Part shown: positions 56,811 through 64,000 of the stretch, piece by piece
How the letters are laid out: each line of letters begins with the position of its first letter
How positions within the stretch are numbered: the stretch's first letter is position 1
Made by a program: the position numbers and the translations under genes
The notes under the pieces: generated by a model
Told to the model about the DNA's origin: nothing
Databases searched by the model: none
Seen by the model: only the letters and a program-made list of their open reading frames with translations
NCBI RefSeq assembly: GCF_016862435.1
Contig: NZ_BOMY01000053.1
Location: 186,001-250,000 of the forward strand
DNA length: 64,000 bases
From: Paractinoplanes tereljensis
Lineage (GTDB): Bacteria > Actinomycetota > Actinomycetes > Mycobacteriales > Micromonosporaceae
Direction: 5' to 3'

Positions 56811-56852
56811 TGACCCCTGGGGGGTTCTTGGGTTCGAACCCACCGGGGGTCA
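56811..56852. terminator. nested palindromes, terminator-like
   Basis: TGACCCC (56811-56817) pairs with GGGGTCA (56846-56852); inside is the perfect 12-bp palindrome GGGTTCGAACCC (56830-56841). It lies just beyond the 3' end of the minus-strand gene at 56857, so a terminator is likely. The inner motif resembles a tRNA T-arm core but the surrounding stems do not fit a tRNA. Confidence 0.45.
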
Positions 56853-56856
56853 GTCT

Positions 56857-57185
56857 TCAGGGAGCGGCGACACCGGGTGGGGTGCCGCGGTAGATCTGCT
56901 GCGCCCGCTGGTACGACACCCTGAGTTGACGACCGATCTCGGCCCACGACAAGTCGTCGGTGCCTTTCATCGTGATCACGTCGGCCTGCCGCGACTTGCG
57001 GACGGCGACCTGGGTGGCGGTGATCGCGTGCAGCACCTCCCGGTGTCGCTGGCCCGCCTGGCGCTGTCGTCGGCGGCCTGGTAAGCGAGGCAGGCGGTCA
57101 GCAGGGTGTCCACAAAACTCTGGCAGCAGTGGAGCACGGCGCTGTTGACGGTGCTGATGTCGTTGATGGCCTGCGGGCTGATCAC
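56857..57185 (-). pseudogene. helix-turn-helix protein gene with single-base frameshift
   Basis: From GTG 57185 the frame reads VISPQAINDISTVNSAVLHC and LLTACLAYQAADDSARRAS, then loses protein character near 57044. One frame over, HREVLHAITATQVAVRKSRQ and DLSWAEIGRQLRVSYQRAQQ continue to a stop at 56857. Adding one base after GCGA (minus strand) restores a ~109-aa protein with a C-terminal helix-turn-helix. Either decay or a sequencing error. Confidence 0.55.
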
Positions 57186-57283
57186 GGCCCTGATGTCGAG
57201 GGGGAGCGTGGCCAGATGGTGAACGCGAGTTCATGCCAAACGCACCGCGGTGGCGGTGACCGGTGCGGCTGCAATGTTGCTGG

Positions 57284-57895
57284 CTACGTTTGTCGGCGGA
57301 TCAGATCCCTGAAGATCTCACGCAGATAGAACAAGACGGCCATGAGCGGCAGGGCCCCAATGATCCAGAGGGCGATACCAATGGCCGTTACCCAGCCGCG
57401 GTCGGGCAGCTCGGGTCGGGAGTAGCCGATGCTGCCGCGGCTGCCGGTGTGCTCGCCGATCTGCAAGGTGTCGCCGGGCTTCTCACCTTTGAAGAAGCCC
57501 GGCTTGTCGATAAGGACGCGAGAGGAGGGCCCATTGTTCCAGGCGATCGTGACCGTGCATTGGTCGTAGTAGCCGAAACCGTCCAGGCTGATCGGGCCGC
57601 GGCGTTCGCACTGTTCGACGGTCGCGGTGCCGGTGCGTCGGGCATCGGCGAAGTCGTGGCCGGTGAACCGTCCGATCGTCATGGACGTGGCGATCAGGAC
57701 GAACGACAGGGCGAGCAGGATGATGATGCCGACTAGGTTGGTCAGCCACTTGCTGCGCTTGACCTCGACGACCGGGCCGGCCTCGGTGGCAGGCTCCTGC
57801 TTTGCCGCTCGGGTTCGGGTTACGTCCGCTTCTGCCTCGGCGAGCAGTTCGGCCATGCGGCGCTTGCGGTAGGCCGCGCGGTCTTCGTCGGTCAT
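57284..57895 (-). CDS. DUF6346-like membrane protein, type VII secretion-associated
   Basis: 203 aa. A charged N-terminal helix, one membrane helix (LVGIIILLALSFVLIATSM), an external domain with two cysteines (VEQCERRG, YYDQCTVT) and a second membrane helix (AIGIALWIIGALPLMAVLFY). Similar proteins occur with WXG100 and mycosin genes in actinomycetes. It is the last gene of the operon, 27 bp after the WXG100-like gene. Confidence 0.65.
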   Translation of the reverse strand: MTDEDRAAYRKRRMAELLAEAEADVTRTRAAKQEPATEAGPVVEVKRSKWLTNLVGIIILLALSFVLIATSMTIGRFTGHDFADARRTGTATVEQCERRGPISLDGFGYYDQCTVTIAWNNGPSSRVLIDKPGFFKGEKPGDTLQIGEHTGSRGSIGYSRPELPDRGWVTAIGIALWIIGALPLMAVLFYLREIFRDLIRRQT

Positions 57896-57921
57896 CGCTT
57901 ACCTCACGTCGATAGTTCGCA

Positions 57922-58959
57922 TCACAATGGCAGGTCGATCGCCGGCGGATGCGGCTCATCGTCACGCAGGCCGTCACCGGTGGCCCCACTGTTCTGCAGG
58001 CTGTTCATCTTGACGCCTTCCCGCAAAGCATCGACCGCCACCTTGGCCTTGGTGCCGTAGACAACATCATCGGTTTGGCCCAAGGCCCGGTACGCCGACT
58101 TGTACGCCCCCGAGGCACCCTCGCTGTCCGCGAGGTAACTGTCCGCCTGGTGAACCTTCGTGGAGTTCAGGAAAACCGAGCCGTAAGTCGTCTCGGAGAT
58201 GGTCTCGTCCATAAGTTTGGTGACGCGGGCCGTGATCGCCGCAAGGGCGGGAAACTTGCTGCCCAGTGCCTCGATGGCCTCGTTGAGCCGCTTGAGCACT
58301 CTCACGATCTTCGCCGTGCATTCGGCGACCAGTAGCGCCACCTCGGCGAGGACCTTCGGGATGGTCACCACCAGCAGGGCCTGGAGCGCTTTGGAGATGG
58401 CCGCACCGACCACCTCGGAGATCAGGTCGCGCACGGTGTTGCGGACGACGCCGACTATGCTGCCGGCGATCAGTGTGGCCTCGGCCATGGCGTCGGCGAC
58501 CTCGCCCAGCGCGAGAGCGCCGTCGGCCATTTGAGAGGCTTTCGCCCGGTACGCTGTGGCGGCGTCGGAACCCCAGTGCGACGTGGTCGACTTGACCTGG
58601 CCGGCGAAGTATTCGGTGGCTTCGTAGGTGCGCGTTTGCAGGTTGCGCCAGCTCGCCGCGTGCCCCTCGATTTGTTTCGGGTCCCCGGCGAGCCAGTCCA
58701 ACGGCTCGCGCAGGAAGTCGACGTGCTCCATCAGCCACCCGACACCGGCCGCGAAGATCGCCTGGAACGGGTCCATGATCGCGCCCAGAGCGCTGAGACC
58801 TACCACAGCACCGTTGCCGAAAATGCTCAGTTTGTTACCTTCGGCGAAGCCATCTTTGACACCCATCGCGGCTTCCAGAATGCCGGCACCTTCGTAGCCC
58901 TTGGTGTCGGCTTCCGGGGCGATGAGGCCCGGTCGGGAGATCGCCGCTGCGTCACTCAT
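57922..58959 (-). CDS. WXG100-like type VII substrate, long form
   Basis: 345 aa. A helical domain includes SWRNLQTRTYEATEYFAGQV and HWGSDAATAYRAKA, a WG turn between helices as in WXG100 proteins, then long Val/Ala-rich helices (IVGVVRNTVRDLISEVVGAA) that could insert in or lie on membrane. The C-terminal ~80 residues are soluble. The start overlaps the upstream stop (ATGA). Probably an exported partner or effector. Confidence 0.7.
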   Translation of the reverse strand: MSDAAAISRPGLIAPEADTKGYEGAGILEAAMGVKDGFAEGNKLSIFGNGAVVGLSALGAIMDPFQAIFAAGVGWLMEHVDFLREPLDWLAGDPKQIEGHAASWRNLQTRTYEATEYFAGQVKSTTSHWGSDAATAYRAKASQMADGALALGEVADAMAEATLIAGSIVGVVRNTVRDLISEVVGAAISKALQALLVVTIPKVLAEVALLVAECTAKIVRVLKRLNEAIEALGSKFPALAAITARVTKLMDETISETTYGSVFLNSTKVHQADSYLADSEGASGAYKSAYRALGQTDDVVYGTKAKVAVDALREGVKMNSLQNSGATGDGLRDDEPHPPAIDLPL

Positions 58960-59261
58960 CGGGTCCCCCGCAGCCGTTCGGCGGCGCGCTCATCACTGTG
59001 GTCGTAATCGTCGGCCATCGCCCGGAGCAGGTCGGCCAGGGCCTGCATGCCGTCCACCGCCTTACGGTAGGAGGCGATTGCCTCTTCCCCGTGCGGGTTC
59101 AGGTAGGTGTTCGTGAACAAGGGTCCGACCAGATGCCCGTAGGCGCTGCTCGACGCTCTGATGTAGGAGGCCGCGCCTCGGGCCTCGTCGAGCATCCGGG
59201 AGACCTCGTCGACGTCTCGCGCGTGCGCGCGCACCTCGTCCGTGGGGATGTCGATGCCCAT
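58956..59261 (-). CDS. ESX/WXG100-like helical protein
   Basis: 101 aa, two helices with a central Asn/Pro/Gly turn (NTYLNPHGEE) instead of WXG. Size and layout fit EspC/DUF2580-type partners of type VII secretion. It overlaps both neighbours (TGATG upstream, ATGA downstream), so translation is coupled along the operon. Confidence 0.7.
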   Translation of the reverse strand: MGIDIPTDEVRAHARDVDEVSRMLDEARGAASYIRASSSAYGHLVGPLFTNTYLNPHGEEAIASYRKAVDGMQALADLLRAMADDYDHSDERAAERLRGTR

Positions 59262-59641
59262 CAGCGTTGCTCCTCGCCGTCATCCACCGCCGGAAAGCGG
59301 TTCGAATAGGCTTCAGCGACGAACGCCGCCGTGCCGGAACCAGCGCCGTACATACCAGACACGATCGCGCTGACTTGCTCGGCAAGCCGGGCCTGCGCGC
59401 GCCGGGACGTGGCCAGCACAAGCCGCGCCAGCTCGTCCCGGGACAGCCCGTCTGACTCAGAATGGAACCGCAAGTCGGCCAGCCCACCCGCCGAGTCGAC
59501 ACGGACTGTTACCTCGCCGCCCGCCGAACGCACGGTCACAGCGGCAGCCTCCAGTTCGGCGCTGAGCTGCAGCGTCCGCTGCGTATGTTCGCCGACACTG
59601 GCCTCGAAAGAACTGATCATCTCGTCCGGATCAAGCGGCAC
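59261..59641 (-). CDS. YbaB/EbfC-like protein of the type VII cluster
   Basis: 126 aa from GTG 59641, chosen for the strong GGGGGAGG seven bases upstream. A YbaB-like fold is seen: N-terminal helix (ISSFEASVGEHTQRTLQLSA), strands (GGEVTVRVDSAGGLADLRF) and a C-terminal helix (RDELARLVLATSRRAQARLA). Such proteins, often called YbaB-like, accompany WXG100-like genes in actinomycetes. It is the first gene of the 59641-57284 unit. Confidence 0.75.
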   Translation of the reverse strand: MPLDPDEMISSFEASVGEHTQRTLQLSAELEAAAVTVRSAGGEVTVRVDSAGGLADLRFHSESDGLSRDELARLVLATSRRAQARLAEQVSAIVSGMYGAGSGTAAFVAEAYSNRFPAVDDGEEQR

Positions 59642-59912
59642 GTCCCAACCTCCCCCTAGCGCGGGACGACAGTTTAAACGGGGGTATCGCGAACAGTTGA
59701 AGTGAATCACTTTCAGTAAGCATAGATGCGCATGCCAAGCGTCGAGCCCTAACTCGGCACGCGCTGAGCGCTCGCCCGACGTCTCGTGACCCGCGTTGCG
59801 CCATGGCCGCGGGTGCCATCCCGACGCATTCTTCGAACTCCGGTACGCGCGGACATGGGTGAAAGCGACAGCGCCTCATGGGTCCACGACTTCCTCCACG
59901 GCCCCGCATTGG

Positions 59913-61043
59913 TTAAGGGCCGAGTCGGCGACGTCGGTGCATGATCGCGACCAAAATGGTTCCTGCGAGCAGCAACAGGCCGACGAGGATGAGCGCCAGC
60001 AGGAGTGGACTGCCCGCTTTGGGTAGGTCGTCGGTCTCGGCTGCTGTGGCCGGCCCGGGTACGGCGGCCTGCGCACCGCTGGCCGCTGACGCGGGCATGG
60101 ACGTTGCGGGCAGCGGGGTCACGTCGGCGGTCAGCGCCTTGAGGATGTTGAGACGGCCGTACCCGTAGGTGTCGTCGCGGCCTAGTGTCCCTGCGTCGTC
60201 GGCGGTCGCGGTGAGGCGGTGGACGATTTCAGCAGCGTTGATGTTGGGGTACTTGGCGCGCACCAGCGCCACGGTGCCGCTGACGATGGCCGAGGCTTCG
60301 CTGGTGCCGTTGGCGATGTCGTATCCCGTGGGGCCGGTGCTGGTAGTGGCAATCCGGTCGCCGGGGGCGGCTAGGTCGACCTGCGGCCCGGTCACCGAGA
60401 ACGAGGCGATCTGGTGGTCCTGGCCGTACGCCCCGACGGTCAGCACCTCCGGATACGCGCCGGGGTAGTCGCCCGGCTCGTCGCGGTTGCCGGCGGCGGC
60501 GACCAGCACGATGCCGGCGGCCTGGGCTTTGCGGATCGCGTCGTGCATCGTCTGGTCGTCGGCCCGGGCGAACGACATGTTGATCACGTCGGCGTGGTGG
60601 GCGATCGCGAAGTCGACTGCCTCGGTCATGAACGTGGCCGAGCCGTACCCGTTGATCGGGGCGCGGATCGGCAGGATCTTCGCGGCCGGGGCGATGCCCA
60701 GGATGCCGTCGGAGGACCCGTGCCCGCGGCCGGCGATGATGCCCGCCATGTTCGTGCCGTGACCTTCAGGATCGTCGCGGCCGGTTTTGTCGTCCCAGGC
60801 GTCGTGGTGGGTGTTGTACCCGGACAGGACCGCGCCGGTGAGGTCGCGGTGTTTGGCGTCGACCCCAGTGTCGATCACCGCGACGATCACCCCGTCGCCG
60901 CGGGTGATCTGGTGGGCCTTGGCGATATTCAGATCGGACAGGTACCACTGCCGGTCCCGGGCCGTGTCGGCCGCCGCCGGTGCCGCCGTCACCCCCACGA
61001 GGGCGATAACGGTGACCGTGCCGGCCAGTGCTCGGCCGATCAT
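59913..61043 (-). CDS. mycP: mycosin-type S8 serine protease
   Basis: 376 aa from ATG 61043 (overlap ATGA with the upstream gene). Signal peptide to about residue 26, catalytic D58 (VIDTGVD), H95 (GHGTNMAG) and S248 (NGTSEAS), and a C-terminal membrane anchor (LLALILVGLLLLAGTILVAI) with a basic tail: the mycosin plan, the protease of type VII secretion systems. It is fully equipped for catalysis. Confidence 0.9.
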   Translation of the reverse strand: MIGRALAGTVTVIALVGVTAAPAAADTARDRQWYLSDLNIAKAHQITRGDGVIVAVIDTGVDAKHRDLTGAVLSGYNTHHDAWDDKTGRDDPEGHGTNMAGIIAGRGHGSSDGILGIAPAAKILPIRAPINGYGSATFMTEAVDFAIAHHADVINMSFARADDQTMHDAIRKAQAAGIVLVAAAGNRDEPGDYPGAYPEVLTVGAYGQDHQIASFSVTGPQVDLAAPGDRIATTSTGPTGYDIANGTSEASAIVSGTVALVRAKYPNINAAEIVHRLTATADDAGTLGRDDTYGYGRLNILKALTADVTPLPATSMPASAASGAQAAVPGPATAAETDDLPKAGSPLLLALILVGLLLLAGTILVAIMHRRRRLGP

Positions 61044-62245
61044 CGGCCGAATCCGAGAACCCCAGGGCCGGGGTCGTGCCGCACCGGCGTCGTGTCCGGC
61101 GCGATCACCGGCGTCACCCCGTCCAACGCCTCCCACTGTTCGTCCGCCTCGCCGTGGAACGAGGACTGCTCCTCGTCCGGGTGCCGGCCACGACGGTTGC
61201 CTTGGGTGCCAAGCGGCGCTTGACCCGTCACGCCTCGCCGCCCACCCAGTTCTCCTTCGCCGATCACGGCACCCGAGGGCAGTCCCCGCCGGATCGGGAC
61301 GGCCTGCCGGCCACTCGACGTCCCGCCTCGCCCAGCGGGAACCCTAATACCACCCGCGCCGAAGCCGCCCACGCCGGCACCCGGAACGAGCCCCAGCGAG
61401 CCGGGTGTAACGCCAAATCCGCCGGGCACTGCACCACTTCCCGGTCCCGGCCCGGCCGGAAGTCCCACGGAAACTCCCAGGCCAGGCGCAGCCGCAGGTA
61501 GCGGAGCCGTCACACCGCTCAGCCCCGGCCCGATCCCCAACGAGGGGTCGTGTCCCGTACTCGGACCGGGAGCAGGCACCGTGCTCGACCCGCCAGCGCC
61601 CGGGCCGGACCCATCAGCCAGGTCCGGAAGCACCGGATCGTGCGGCACTGCAACTGGGACCGGCGTGGCCCGCACGACGGTCGCACCCGAGCCGCCGCCC
61701 GATGATCCATTGCCGTCGACCAGCGGCGTCGTGGCACTGCTCGTGCCGGTACCCATGGAGTACAGCGTCGGTGCCTGGATCTGAGTGCCGTGGTCGGCGA
61801 TCGACGCTTCGGCCTTACTCATCGCCTGCTGAGCCCTTTGGTCGTACTCGTCTTCGGCATGGTCGATGAACCGCGGAATCCAGTCATCGCTGACCTGCGC
61901 CCGGCCCGCCGCTAGCTCCCGAACCGTTGCCTGCGCCTCGCCGATCGCCTCGGTGACGCCGCGCAGCCCAGCCCGGGTGCTCTCGGCACAGGTCAGCGTC
62001 TCCTGCATCGAATCCGCCAGCTCGCCGATCTTGTCCAGGAACATCACCGCCGACGCGTTCTTCTCCGGCGGCCACACCGCGGCCAAGTCCTCACCTACTT
62101 GAACCAGCCGCCGGTGCTGCTCGCGCACGGAGGTGGCCAGCCCGTCCCAAGCCAACACCCGGTCCGCGCCGGTGCACACGTTTTCGGCCTGCAGCATCCG
62201 CCAGATCGCTGGCAGATTGTAGGAACTCCAGTCGGTTCCGGCCAT
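61040..62245 (-). CDS. PPE-like Gly/Pro-rich type VII protein
   Basis: 401 aa from ATG 62245 (TGATG with the previous stop; GTG 62248 also possible). The N-terminal ~165 residues are helical (YNLPAIWRMLQAENVCTGAD, MFLDKIGELADSMQETL), as in PPE/WXG100 proteins. A ~170-residue Gly/Pro/Ser region and a hydrophilic tail (DEEQSSFHGEADEQWEALDG) follow. It likely pairs with the small protein encoded just upstream. Confidence 0.7.
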   Translation of the reverse strand: MAGTDWSSYNLPAIWRMLQAENVCTGADRVLAWDGLATSVREQHRRLVQVGEDLAAVWPPEKNASAVMFLDKIGELADSMQETLTCAESTRAGLRGVTEAIGEAQATVRELAAGRAQVSDDWIPRFIDHAEDEYDQRAQQAMSKAEASIADHGTQIQAPTLYSMGTGTSSATTPLVDGNGSSGGGSGATVVRATPVPVAVPHDPVLPDLADGSGPGAGGSSTVPAPGPSTGHDPSLGIGPGLSGVTAPLPAAAPGLGVSVGLPAGPGPGSGAVPGGFGVTPGSLGLVPGAGVGGFGAGGIRVPAGRGGTSSGRQAVPIRRGLPSGAVIGEGELGGRRGVTGQAPLGTQGNRRGRHPDEEQSSFHGEADEQWEALDGVTPVIAPDTTPVRHDPGPGVLGFGR

Positions 62246-62637
62246 CACACGGCCCCGTCCGTCGTCGACCCGACGGCTGCGTCAGCCGCTCGTACCGCGT
62301 CGTGGATCAGATCCTGAACCTTGCGCTGTGCGTGCGCGGAGGTCATGTCAGACGTCGCGAACAGCCGCGCGATCTCCTGCGCCGCGCCCGCCAGCACGCC
62401 GGCCGCAGCGTGGTGGGCCCGCAGGTTGGCCTCAGTGTTCGCGAGTGCCTGCGCGTAGCGGATCTTGGCTTCCGTCGCGGCGCTGCTCGGCGTGAGCCGG
62501 GCAGCGAACTCGACACCGTGCCGGTGCAGGCTCGCACCCCTATCCGCGGCCACGGCGAAACCGCTCTCAGCATCGGTCTGCAAGTCACGCCCGACCTCAC
62601 CGACCTTGTCGGTGTCGATCTGCACTCCGTCCGGCAC
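62245..62637 (-). CDS. EspC/DUF2580-like type VII protein
   Basis: 130 aa from GTG 62637, preceded by GGGGAGG at five-base spacing. Pattern MPDGVQIDTDKVGEVGRDLQ with long Ala-rich helices fits small ESX-type proteins of the EspC/DUF2580 group. First gene of the mycosin unit and coupled to the PPE-like gene. Confidence 0.7.
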   Translation of the reverse strand: MPDGVQIDTDKVGEVGRDLQTDAESGFAVAADRGASLHRHGVEFAARLTPSSAATEAKIRYAQALANTEANLRAHHAAAGVLAGAAQEIARLFATSDMTSAHAQRKVQDLIHDAVRAADAAVGSTTDGAV

Positions 62638-62907
62638 GCTACCTCCCCGTTGCCCGACCGCGGCACGCCATCATATCGACGATGATGAAGCAGGCACGCT
62701 CCTGACATTCACACGACAGAGAGGAGGTCCAGGTTCGAGATCAGCGCTCGCAGTGGAGTTGACACCCATTGCCGAGTGACTCCAGCGGGTACTGCCTCCA
62801 GCGCGGGTCACCGCCACCAGCCACCTGGCCAACTCGTCGAATTCCGACGTGGTCCGCTGATGTGGGGGTATCCGTCGAGGCGTGATGTCCTGGCGGGGTT
62901 GAGTTCG

Positions 62908-63750
62908 CTAGGGGATGCGATCGCCCATCACGATGTAACGGCCGCGAGTTCCCGGCACCCCCGGTGCGACGGCGCTCATCGCCCATCGCCCGAAGTCAGC
63001 TCGTGACGAACCGTAATCCGTGCACGCCACTCGCCAGCCGTAGCCGCCGAACAGCGCTTCGGGGTCGTCGCTACCGGAGTGCCATGCGTGCCCGCTTGCG
63101 GCCATACGGTCCAGCCAAGGCCGCATAGTAGGGCTGGTCAGTGATGATGCCGTGACGAAGTCGGCGAGTATCCAACTCCCGGGCGCTGAGAGGTCGCTGA
63201 TGTCCTGCATCAGGGCGTTGAGTTGAGGTCCGTCAAGGAAGTACAGGAGCCCTTCAACCAGCCACAACGTCGGCGACTGCGGTCGAAATCCGGCGTTGCG
63301 CAACGGTGCGGACCATTGTGCGGTCAGGTCGACGCTGACGGTGATACGGGTGCACGTTGGTGAGGCGCTGGCCGCTCGCAACTGTTGGGCCTTGAGGTCG
63401 AGCAGCTCAGGACGGTCGAGTTCGTAGAGCCTGGTATCCGGTTGCCAGTTCAGCCGGTATGCCCGGCTGTCCATTCCGGCGGCGACGAGGACCACTTGCC
63501 GTGTGCCGTACCGGGTAGCTATGTCCTGCATGGCGTCGTCGAAGAACCGGGTTCTGACCGCTAATGCGGGATCTTCGACGCCGCCTTGAACCGTGGCTTC
63601 GAAACTCCTCATGATCTGAGGACCTTCATCGCCGGCTAGATACTCGGCCAGCGGGTCGGTGAACAGGTGGTCGGGCCGGGCATGTTCGCGAGCGCGTAGA
63701 GAAGCGGTCCACAGCGCAGTACGGGCCAACGGATCCAACTGTGCGTCCAT
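62908..63750 (-). CDS. SAM-dependent methyltransferase, TIGR00027/LCM type
   Basis: 280 aa. N-terminal TALWTASLRAREHARPDHLF then DPLAE, the SAM site VVLVAAGMDSRAYRL near 86-100, the following acidic strand YELDRPELL, and LVEGLLYFL near 164 are typical of this family related to leucine carboxyl methyltransferases, common in actinomycetes. Possible roles are in lipid or secondary metabolism; the substrate is unknown. It is transcribed on its own. Confidence 0.85.
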   Translation of the reverse strand: MDAQLDPLARTALWTASLRAREHARPDHLFTDPLAEYLAGDEGPQIMRSFEATVQGGVEDPALAVRTRFFDDAMQDIATRYGTRQVVLVAAGMDSRAYRLNWQPDTRLYELDRPELLDLKAQQLRAASASPTCTRITVSVDLTAQWSAPLRNAGFRPQSPTLWLVEGLLYFLDGPQLNALMQDISDLSAPGSWILADFVTASSLTSPTMRPWLDRMAASGHAWHSGSDDPEALFGGYGWRVACTDYGSSRADFGRWAMSAVAPGVPGTRGRYIVMGDRIP

Positions 63751-64000
63751 AGCTCAAAATACCAAAATTTCTGCTCAGACCAGGCGACCGGAAGTAGAAA
63801 TCCCCTGGTCGTTGCGCGTTTCTGCGGTGCGGCCTCACGGGCGGAACCCAAAGTTGTGAACGCCATGCGCGTCGGGGATCGAGTCAAGGCGGTAGTACGA
63901 CCGAGTTGGTTGTTGTCGACCCGCGATTCCCCGGTCACGGCCATTCGGCATGAACATCACCCGGAAGTGTCGCTGCTCGGACCTGCGCGTCAGTGGTGCA
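63751..64000. other. end of window, nothing recognised
   Basis: No convincing gene or repeat; probably the promoter region of the methyltransferase gene. Confidence 0.4.

Noticed and set aside
56811..56852. tRNA gene or tRNA fragment (GGGTTCGAACCC)
   Set aside because: T-arm-like core only; flanking stems do not pair as T and acceptor stems, and no anticodon arm is present.

Overview
The window is high-GC DNA from an actinomycete. The gene families (Wag31-type DivIVA, mycosin and WXG100-like proteins, DUF2637 and DUF3455 proteins, a Fn3/MoxR/DUF58/TgpA cluster) suggest Micromonosporaceae, perhaps Actinoplanes; this is inferred from gene content, not from a marker gene.

Bases 1-18,672 are ordinary chromosome. 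A catabolic operon comes first: an AtuA-like protein cut by the window edge, acyl-CoA carboxylase beta and alpha subunits, and a TetR regulator, joined by overlapping start and stop codons. Next are a DivIVA protein, a lipoprotein, an epoxide-hydrolase-like enzyme, a DUF3455 protein, and an M4 metalloprotease translationally coupled to an emfourin-type inhibitor. An envelope cluster on the minus strand follows: Fn3 protein, MoxR ATPase, DUF58 protein and TgpA-like transglutaminase, with a TPR/Fn3 membrane protein beside it.

A tRNA-Leu(GAG) at 18,861-18,945 marks the left edge of an integrated element: a tyrosine integrase starts 300 bp after it. The next ~38 kb are accessory DNA: many small unrecognised genes on both strands, paralogous families, pseudogenes and structured intergenic DNA. 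The cargo is a string of defence-type modules: a type I restriction-modification system (hsdM-hsdS-hsdR), a three-gene system fitting ABC-3C (Cap4-like nuclease, winged-helix middle component, SMC-like ATPase), a serine recombinase, Uma2 proteins, and a two-gene operon whose second gene encodes a phospholipase-D-fold protein. The two-gene operon is the best candidate here for an undescribed system. The element's own maintenance genes seem to be an archaeo-eukaryotic-type primase, a DUF2637 (Spd-like) membrane protein, several small DNA-binding-like proteins, and a striking array of seven palindromes at 22-23 bp pitch (56,046-56,193) that looks like an iteron origin, centromere or operator array. 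No FtsK/TraB translocase or relaxase and no second copy of the tRNA end was found, so the right boundary is unresolved.

Bases 57,284-62,637 hold a minus-strand type VII secretion-associated operon (EspC/WXG100-like proteins, a PPE-like Gly/Pro-rich protein, a mycosin, a YbaB-like protein, a DUF6346-like membrane protein) without Ecc core genes. It may be chromosomal. A TIGR00027-type methyltransferase gene follows.
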